Below are positions 6,046 to 11,114 of a DNA stretch of 11,114 bases, one piece after another. The stretch lies in NCBI GenBank assembly GCA_003224665.1, contig QHZM01000113.1:1-11114 (forward strand). Reading direction: 5' to 3'. The notes under the pieces are model-generated. The model had not been told where the DNA came from, did no database searches, and was given only the letters and a program-made list of their open reading frames with translations. This stretch comes from Acidobacteriota bacterium. GTDB lineage: Bacteria; Acidobacteriota; Terriglobia; UBA7540. Each line of letters starts with the position of its first letter. Position 1 is the first letter of the stretch. The position numbers and the translations under genes are program-made.

Positions 6046-6804
6046 ATGGCGCATAAAGCGAACACCGGCACCGTCCCGGCATTTTTCAATGACATACTGG
6101 GTTATAGTAAAGGATATTATGCGAGTTACTGCGAGCCCCTCTCGGCTCAACTGGGCGGAGCCGAAGAGTTGAACGAAAACAAGAACCTCTGGAAATCGGC
6201 CCGTCACGCGCTCGACTACCTAAAGCAGGCCGACTCTATCCCTCACAGGGCAGAAGGCGAGGCGGTTCTCCTCGACTGTGTGCCAGCGACGGCGAGTCGG
6301 ATCCTAGATTTGGGAAGCGGCGACGGCAGGTTGGTCGGGCTCCTCAAATTGGAGCGACCTCAGGCCAAGATCATAGCGTTTGACTATTCGCCCGTGATGC
6401 TAAAGGCCCTTCGAAGGAACTTCGCGGCGGATCCCTCGGTCACCGTCGTCGAGCACAATCTCGACCGACCAATGCCTGACCTCGGAGTGTTCCACGCAAT
6501 CGTTTCCAGCTTCGCCATCCATCACCTTGGCCATGAACGCAAACGAGCGCTCTATGCCGAGGTTTACAGTGCAATGGCACCAGGCGGCGTCTTCTGCAAT
6601 CTGGAGCACGTGTCCTCCCCGACGCCTGCCTTGCACGAGCACTTTCTCAGCCAAATCGGCATTTCACCTGAAAACGAAGACCCTTCGAATAAGCTGCTGG
6701 ATGTTCAGACCCAGCTTGGCTGGCTCAGGGGAATCGGCTTTGTGGATGTGGACTGCTATTGGAAATGGCTGGAATTAGCCCTCCTAGTCGGACGCAAACC
6801 CTAA
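6046..6804 (+). CDS. Class I SAM-dependent methyltransferase
   Basis: This is a Rossmann-fold methyltransferase of the broad Methyltransf_12/25 type, expected to be a soluble cytoplasmic enzyme that transfers a methyl group from S-adenosylmethionine to an unknown acceptor. The longest ATG frame gives 252 residues. Motif I is ILDLGSGDGRL (about 86-96). The acidic residue for the ribose hydroxyls is D113 in AFDYSPVML. Later motifs are AIVSSFAIHHL (about 151-161) and MAPGGVFCNLEHV (about 177-189). The C-terminus, DCYWKWLELALLVG, resembles a common form in this group. Family similarity appears to begin near NENKNLWKSARHALDYL, so the TTG at 6169, with GGAG 8 nt upstream, may be the real start (211 residues); the ATG at 6046 lacks a good ribosome binding site. 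The longer frame is given as the outer bound. The gene sits between two permease genes, 22 nt before the ADOP start; a functional link to export is not evident. Confidence 0.85.
   Translation: MAHKANTGTVPAFFNDILGYSKGYYASYCEPLSAQLGGAEELNENKNLWKSARHALDYLKQADSIPHRAEGEAVLLDCVPATASRILDLGSGDGRLVGLLKLERPQAKIIAFDYSPVMLKALRRNFAADPSVTVVEHNLDRPMPDLGVFHAIVSSFAIHHLGHERKRALYAEVYSAMAPGGVFCNLEHVSSPTPALHEHFLSQIGISPENEDPSNKLLDVQTQLGWLRGIGFVDVDCYWKWLELALLVGRKP
6089..6160 (+). promoter_or_regulatory. Possible AT-rich promoter region and Shine-Dalgarno site for the methyltransferase
   Basis: An AT-rich island (about 6081-6120) stands out from the GC-rich surroundings. It contains ATGACA (6089-6094), one mismatch from a -35 consensus, and TATTAT (6115-6120), close to a -10 consensus, but their 20-nt spacing is longer than optimal. 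GGAG at 6157-6160 lies 8 nt before a TTG at 6169. The group is consistent with an internal promoter and a ribosome binding site for a shorter methyltransferase, but this is weak evidence, since the same bases can be read as codons from the ATG at 6046. Confidence 0.25.
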
Positions 6805-6812
6805 GTGTCCGC

Positions 6813-6819
6813 AGGTGAG
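6813..6819 (+). promoter_or_regulatory. Shine-Dalgarno site setting the ADOP permease start
   Basis: AGGTGAG lies 7 nt before the ATG at 6827. The in-frame GTG at 6815 falls inside this site and is therefore unlikely to be the start, although it gives a longer frame. Confidence 0.6.
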
Positions 6820-6826
6820 TGAATCC

Positions 6827-9319
6827 ATGGGAATGCTGATCCAGGACGTGCGCTACGGATTGCGGATGCTGGCCAAGAATCCCGGCTTCACGGCCATTGC
6901 CGTGATCACGCTCGGGCTGGGCATCGGTGCGAACACGGCCATCTTCAGCGTGGTAGACGCCGTGCTGCTCAAGCGGCTGCCCTACGCGGACCCCGACCGT
7001 CTCGTCATGGTCTGGACCACCTCCGCATCGGTCGGCGGGCCCGGCTTCGGTACGGCACCACCCGACTTCCGCGAGTGGCAACGTCAGAACAGCGTCTTTG
7101 AGACAATGAGCGCGTACTGGCTGAATGACATTAACCTGTCCGTGCCCGGTCAGGCGCCCGAACGCCTTCAGGGCGCCCTCATCAGCTCCAACATTTTTCC
7201 GCTTCTGGGCGTGAAGCCTTTTCTCGGGCGCGGCGTCCTCGCGGGCGAAGAGGAATTCGGCCGGAATCGCGTCGCACTCTTGAGCTACGGGCTCTGGCAA
7301 CGGAAGTTGGGCGGAGATCCGGCTATCATCGGCCGCACGCTCAACCTTGGCGGCAACTCGTTCACCGTGGTCGGAGTGATGCCCAAAGGCATGCCTTTCT
7401 TCAATAACGTGCCCGCAGTGGATCTCTACGTCCCGCTCTCGTTCCCGCCAGGGGACGAGATGAATACGCGCGGCAACCATTTTCTGCCGGTCGTGGCACG
7501 ATTGAAGCCGGGCGTCAGCGTCGCGCAGGCACAGGCCGAGATGACCACAATTGCGAGCCGGCTCGCCCAGCAATATCCCGAAAACGTAGGCCTCGGGGCC
7601 AAAGTGGTTTCGTTGGGCGAGCAGATCGTGGGCGACTTTCGTCCGGCTCTGCTGGTGCTCTTTGGCGCCGTGGCCTTTGTTCTGCTCGTGGCTTGCGTGA
7701 ACGTGGTCAATCTGATGCTGGCGCGCGCGGCCGCGCGGGAGAAGGAGTTCGCGGTTCGAATCGCGCTCGGTGCCGGGCGGGGACGGCTGACCGGACAATT
7801 GCTGGCCGAAAGCTTACCCATCGCCCTCGCGGGCGGAGCAGTGGGGGTGTTGTTGGCGCAGTGGGGAATAGAATCGCTCGTCTCCCTCATTCCCAGCAAT
7901 CTGCCGCGCTTCAACGCTATTGCCATCGATGGTCGGGTGCTGGCCTTCACGGCCGGAGCTTCGTTGCTGACCTCATTGATCTTTGGTCTCACGCCCGCCC
8001 TCCAGGCGGCCAAGGCAGATGTGTACGAAGCGCTCAAGGAAGGCGGACGGGTTGCTTCCCAAGTGGCCGGAAGAAAACACTTGCGCGGCCTACTGGTGGT
8101 GTCGGAACTGGCTCTGGCGCTTATGCTCCTGGCCGGCGCGGGCCTGATGCTCAGGAGCTTCGCCCGGCTCGAGCAGGTCGATCCGGGTTTCTCGCCCCGG
8201 AACGTGCTCACCGTGCAGCTTCCTCTCTCTGACAAGAAATATCCCAAGTCGGCGCAAGCGCGCGCTTTCCTGGAGCAGCTCGAGGAGCGGGTCAAGGCGC
8301 TGCCGGGGGTCGAGGCCGCAGGTGTCAGTACGGAGCTGCCCCTTGGGTTTGGGAACGGCTGGGGCAAGTATTTCAACGCGATCGGGCATCCTGAGCCTAC
8401 CTCGCTCGACAAGGTCCCCAATGTGATGTTTGAGCTCGACAGCCCTGACTACTTCTCCACCATCGGCGTGCGTCTGCTGGCCGGGCGCTTCTTTACGCTG
8501 AAGGACAGCGAGCACAGCCCGCAGGTCGCGATCATCAACGCGGCGCTTAAGAAGCGGTTTTTCCCGAATCAGGATCCGATCGGCAGATCCATCCGGATGC
8601 TGCCGCCGCCCCAGCTCCTGGTCAATTTGGCACCCGGTGGCAAGCTCGACGCCAGCCAGCTCGCACCGGAGCGCGTGATCCTCGGGGTGATTGGCGATGT
8701 GAAGAACACCAACATGAACCAGCCGACGGAGCCTACCGTCTACGTTCCCTATTTCCAGGACGAGAATGAAGGCTGGTTCAACACCATGTATCTGGCGGTG
8801 CGGGCGAATTCCCGGCCGCTCGAACTGGCCGCCGCGGTGCGTGCCCAAGTGCAGGGACTCGATCCTGACCAACCGATCGCGGAAGTGGCGACTCTCAACG
8901 ACCTGATTGGCCGCTCCGAATCGCAATCGCGCTTCACGACGCTCCTGCTTGCCCTCTTCGCCGCCGTGGGGCTGGTGCTTGCCGTCGTGGGCCTGTACGG
9001 CGTAATGGCTTATTCAGTTGCGCAGCGTACCCACGAGATTGGCGTCCGGATGGCACTCGGCGCTGGCCGCCGCGACGTCCTCAGGATGGTTGTTGGCCGG
9101 GGATTGGGGTTGGGCCTGGCCGGAGTATTGGCGGGCCTGGCTGGCGCACTGGCCCTAACGCGATTCCTTTCGAGCCAACTCTACGGCGTTCGTCCGACCG
9201 ATCCTGCGACCTTTGCCGGTGTAGCGCTGATCTTGATGGTCGTGGCGATGCTTGCGAGCTACATCCCCGCTCGCCGTGCGACGAAGGTCGACCCCATGGT
9301 GGCGCTGAGATACGAATGA
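6827..9319 (+). CDS. ADOP family double-FtsX permease (orphan MacB-like permease)
   Basis: This is a large inner-membrane permease of the acidobacterial duplicated orphan permease type: two MacB-core plus FtsX units in one 830-residue chain, with no ATPase domain. The ATG at 6827 is chosen for its AGGTGAG site and yields the typical opening MLIQDVRYGLRMLAKNPGF. Order: TM1 (about 22-46, ITLGLGIGANTAIFSVVDA); periplasmic core 1 (about 50-265); FtsX unit 1 (about 272-395, with the intact loop EFAVRIALGAGRGRL at about 308-321); a linker with ADVYEALKEGGR; TM and core 2 (about 420-695); and FtsX unit 2 (about 703-830, with loop RTHEIGVRMALGAGRRDVL at about 734-752), ending in VDPMVALRYE. Both loops are complete, unlike the neighbouring MacB-type permease. 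The role of ADOPs is not established; placement among adaptors and a TolC-type gene suggests a part in export. A terminator-like hairpin lies downstream. Confidence 0.93.
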   Translation: MGMLIQDVRYGLRMLAKNPGFTAIAVITLGLGIGANTAIFSVVDAVLLKRLPYADPDRLVMVWTTSASVGGPGFGTAPPDFREWQRQNSVFETMSAYWLNDINLSVPGQAPERLQGALISSNIFPLLGVKPFLGRGVLAGEEEFGRNRVALLSYGLWQRKLGGDPAIIGRTLNLGGNSFTVVGVMPKGMPFFNNVPAVDLYVPLSFPPGDEMNTRGNHFLPVVARLKPGVSVAQAQAEMTTIASRLAQQYPENVGLGAKVVSLGEQIVGDFRPALLVLFGAVAFVLLVACVNVVNLMLARAAAREKEFAVRIALGAGRGRLTGQLLAESLPIALAGGAVGVLLAQWGIESLVSLIPSNLPRFNAIAIDGRVLAFTAGASLLTSLIFGLTPALQAAKADVYEALKEGGRVASQVAGRKHLRGLLVVSELALALMLLAGAGLMLRSFARLEQVDPGFSPRNVLTVQLPLSDKKYPKSAQARAFLEQLEERVKALPGVEAAGVSTELPLGFGNGWGKYFNAIGHPEPTSLDKVPNVMFELDSPDYFSTIGVRLLAGRFFTLKDSEHSPQVAIINAALKKRFFPNQDPIGRSIRMLPPPQLLVNLAPGGKLDASQLAPERVILGVIGDVKNTNMNQPTEPTVYVPYFQDENEGWFNTMYLAVRANSRPLELAAAVRAQVQGLDPDQPIAEVATLNDLIGRSESQSRFTTLLLALFAAVGLVLAVVGLYGVMAYSVAQRTHEIGVRMALGAGRRDVLRMVVGRGLGLGLAGVLAGLAGALALTRFLSSQLYGVRPTDPATFAGVALILMVVAMLASYIPARRATKVDPMVALRYE

Positions 9320-9514
9320 CAACTGCTGCGTCGTATCCGGGAGTTGTTTCCTTAACTCCGCAACTTTCTAATCGGTGCCTGTTTCCAAACTTGGAGCTGG
9401 CCCGCCGGGTGGCCTGACGCAGGGTCTCTATCCCAGAATATCCCCGCCGCCGCCCTGAGGAGGCAACCGCCGAGGCGCCTAACGAAAGGCTATGCGGGTC
9501 GTCCAAGGTAATAT

Positions 9515-9549
9515 TGCCGGTGGGCGGATTGTGACCGGCAGGTTCTTTT
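9515..9549 (+). terminator. Terminator-like hairpin downstream of the ADOP gene
   Basis: TGCCGGT (9515-9521) pairs perfectly with ACCGGCA (9534-9540) across a 12-nt loop, and a T-rich tail (TTCTTTT, 9543-9549) follows two bases later. This fits an intrinsic terminator ending the upstream transcript about 195 nt past the ADOP stop. The stem is only seven pairs and the T-run is interrupted, so attenuation or read-through into the TolC-type gene is possible. Confidence 0.4.
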
Positions 9550-9648
9550 CAAAAATCTGGAAGGGGAATTTTTAGGGCGCGGGTGAGTCGTTGGGGTTTG
9601 AATCCTCGAGCCGCACCATCGAACGGCCCAAACACTCTGCGCGCATTC

Positions 9649-9656
9649 GGAGGTGA
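9649..9656 (+). promoter_or_regulatory. Near-ideal ribosome binding site for the TolC-type gene
   Basis: GGAGGTGA is an eight-base match to the anti-Shine-Dalgarno complement. Its GGAGG core ends 6 nt before the ATG at 9660. It is the strongest translation signal in the window and fixes the start of the channel gene. Confidence 0.8.
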
Positions 9657-9659
9657 CGA

Positions 9660-11114
9660 ATGAGACGTTATGGCCGGTTCCTGGTTGGACTATTTCTGAT
9701 CTTGCCTGCGGTCTCTCCCGCCGGCGGGCAAACTTTCCCGACGCCGCAATACTTCGAGCAGCTGATGAGCCGGCCGGAAGTGTCGTCGCAGCTTGGCGGG
9801 CCCGAGGGTTTGCGTGACTACCTTGTGGACGGCAAGTTGCGGTTGGCTCTGGCTGATTCCATCCGCCTGGCCCTGCTCAACAACACCGACGTCCGTCTCA
9901 ACCAGGTTCCGGTCGAACAGGCGAGATTTGCCGTCCAGCGCGCCTATCAACCCTTCGACCCGGTGGCGGCCTCGAACTTCAACACCACGCGTTCCACCCA
10001 GCCGACTTTCACCCAACTGGCGGGCGCGCCCACCCTGAGCTCGCTCAGCCAGGGGGCGACTATCGACTATTCCCAGACCTTCCAGACGGGCACGCGTTAT
10101 GAAGTCGGCTTCAACGCCTCAAAGCTTTCGACCAACACGATTTTCGCCACTTTCAACCCTTCCATCTTCTCAAACCTGAATTTCTCGGTGACGCAGCCTC
10201 TGCTCCGCAACCGGGGAATCTTTCCCAACCGCGCTCCGATTGTGATCGCCCAGAGAAATTTGAAGCAGTCCCGCGCGACCTTCGAGTCGCAAATCAACGA
10301 CTCCATTCTGCAGGCGGTGACCGAGTATTGGGCGGTGGTCCAGGCGCGCGAGACCCTTGAAGTGCTTCGCAAGTCGCAAGAGGCGGCGGAGGCCAGCTAC
10401 AACCGCGACAAGCGCGCGCTCGAGTTGGGCGCGCTGCCGCCGCTCGATATTTACCGCTCGGAATCCGAGGTCGCAACGCGTCGCGTGGCCGTGATCCAGG
10501 CCGAGTATTTCCTCAAGCAAACCGAAGACCTGTTCCGCCGCGCCATCGGCGCGGACCTGGACCCGTACTTCCGCGCCCTCGACCTCGACCTGGTGGAAAA
10601 AGCCGAGCCGGCAGGAGAACTATTTTTGATGGACGCTCAGACGGCTCTCGAGCGTGCGCTGGCCCGTCGTCCGGAACTCGAAGCGCTCCGCCAGCAGCTC
10701 GCCAACAATGAGACGAGCCTTCGCCTCGCGCACAACCGCCTCGAACCTGATCTCACGCTCACCGGCATTTACTCGGCCAGCGGGCTCGGCGGCAACCAGC
10801 TCAGCACGACCGGAAGCCAGCCGCCTGTCCTCACCCGGGGCGGATTCGGCGACGCGCTGGGCCAGGTCTTCGGCTTTGGCTTTCCCACCTACGGGTTTAC
10901 CGCGCAGCTAACCCTTCCCATCAAGAACCGCGCCGCCCAAGCCGACCTGGGGAGTGCTCTGGTCGGCAGGCGCCACAACCTCTACCTCCTGCGGCAGGCC
11001 AAACAAGCCATCACCCAGGAGGTGAGTAACGCCGTTCATCAACTCGAAGAGGCCAAACTTTCCATGGCCGCGGCGAAGATCGCTCGAGACCTGGCCCAAA
11101 AAACCCTCGAGGCG
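9660..11114 (+). CDS. TolC family outer-membrane efflux channel (3' end outside window)
   Basis: This is an outer-membrane factor of the TolC family, which forms the trimeric exit duct for tripartite pumps. The frame is open from the ATG at 9660 to the right edge, so 485 residues are visible and the C-terminus is missing. The N-terminus is a signal peptide (MRRYGRFLVGLFLILPAVSP), with likely cleavage after A21 or G23. The first OEP repeat starts near LRLALADSIRLALLNNTDVR (about 61-80). It continues through a beta-strand region (about 100-180, with NLNFSVTQPLLRNRG), and a long helical part holds AVTEYWAVVQARETLEVLRK and LELGALPPLDIYRSESEVA. The second repeat begins near DAQTALERALARRPELEALR and reaches FTAQLTLPIKNRAAQADL, then the start of its last long helix. 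Nothing in the visible part looks deleted. It is separated by 340 bp from the ADOP gene and probably has its own transcription or read-through from it. The partner adaptors are most likely those upstream. Confidence 0.92.
   Translation, partial: MRRYGRFLVGLFLILPAVSPAGGQTFPTPQYFEQLMSRPEVSSQLGGPEGLRDYLVDGKLRLALADSIRLALLNNTDVRLNQVPVEQARFAVQRAYQPFDPVAASNFNTTRSTQPTFTQLAGAPTLSSLSQGATIDYSQTFQTGTRYEVGFNASKLSTNTIFATFNPSIFSNLNFSVTQPLLRNRGIFPNRAPIVIAQRNLKQSRATFESQINDSILQAVTEYWAVVQARETLEVLRKSQEAAEASYNRDKRALELGALPPLDIYRSESEVATRRVAVIQAEYFLKQTEDLFRRAIGADLDPYFRALDLDLVEKAEPAGELFLMDAQTALERALARRPELEALRQQLANNETSLRLAHNRLEPDLTLTGIYSASGLGGNQLSTTGSQPPVLTRGGFGDALGQVFGFGFPTYGFTAQLTLPIKNRAAQADLGSALVGRRHNLYLLRQAKQAITQEVSNAVHQLEEAKLSMAAAKIARDLAQKTLEA

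Larger units (their letters stand above)
9320..9659. other. Non-coding gap between the ADOP permease and the TolC-type gene
   Basis: I see no convincing gene in these 340 bases. Just after the ADOP stop, GGAGTT (9340-9345) can pair with AACTCC (9354-9359). The same bases can alternatively pair through AGTTGT (9342-9347) with ACAACT (9319-9324). A GC-rich part follows, with GGCC dyads near 9399-9414 and AGGCGCCT near 9474-9481. Then come a terminator-like hairpin (9515-9549) and an AT-rich dyad, AAAAAT (9551-9556) with ATTTTT (9568-9573). A 27-codon frame from the ATG at 9492 to the TAG at 9575 lacks a good ribosome binding site. I found no clear -35/-10 pair, though a TolC promoter is expected here. 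Confidence 0.6.

Noticed and set aside
4657..6207. Minus-strand open frame of 516 codons opposite the permease
   Set aside because: It overlaps the end of adaptor 3, the permease and the methyltransferase N-terminus, all with strong family signatures on the + strand. The antisense product has no recognisable domain.
6725..9506. Several minus-strand frames opposite the ADOP gene
   Set aside because: The + strand frame encodes an intact 830-residue permease throughout. The antisense frames change from place to place and show no motifs or ribosome binding sites that I could support.
9492..9575. Small open frame of 27 codons upstream of the TolC-type gene
   Set aside because: It has no good ribosome binding site, no recognisable homology, and it runs through the terminator-like hairpin. 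A leader peptide cannot be excluded but is not supported.
1..11114. CRISPR arrays, tRNA or rRNA genes, insertion sequences, attachment sites
   Set aside because: I saw no regularly spaced repeats, no tRNA-like cloverleaf segments, no rRNA signatures, no transposase frames and no terminal inverted repeats bounding a segment.

Overview
The window is a GC-rich bacterial segment with every recognisable gene on the + strand. It resembles an Acidobacteriota genome. The main reason is an 830-residue double-FtsX permease of the ADOP type (acidobacterial duplicated orphan permease), found next to several HlyD-type adaptors and a MacB-type permease. This assignment rests on gene content alone; no rRNA or other phylogenetic marker is present.

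Layout: (1) 3-722, the C-terminal part of an AI-2E family membrane transporter, cut by the left edge. (2) 890-6024, an export gene cluster: periplasmic adaptor 1 (TTG start with a clear Shine-Dalgarno site), adaptor 2 (split into two overlapping frames), adaptor 3 (signal peptide) and a MacB/FtsX-type permease that overlaps adaptor 3 by ATGA. (3) 6046-6804, a class I SAM-dependent methyltransferase. (4) 6827-9319, the ADOP permease. (5) 9320-9659, a non-coding gap with a terminator-like hairpin. (6) 9660-11114, a TolC-type outer-membrane channel gene that starts behind a near-ideal ribosome binding site and runs off the right edge.

Together, the adaptors, inner-membrane permeases and TolC-type protein have the parts of a tripartite MacAB-TolC-like export system. 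No ABC ATPase gene is present in the window, so any ATP-driven pump would need one encoded elsewhere. The substrate cannot be read from the sequence.

The most notable features are two apparent internal deletions in the same cluster. Adaptor 2 lacks roughly 40 codons, covering the return helix of its coiled-coil hairpin, and changes frame at the junction. The MacB-type permease lacks, in frame, roughly 39 residues carrying the conserved ERTxEIGxRxAxGA-type cytoplasmic loop that normally follows its GGIGIMNIM segment. Either the pump is decaying or remodelled, or the assembly has lost sequence twice. I did not find a clearly new biological system; the ATPase-less, doubly deleted export cluster is the main anomaly.
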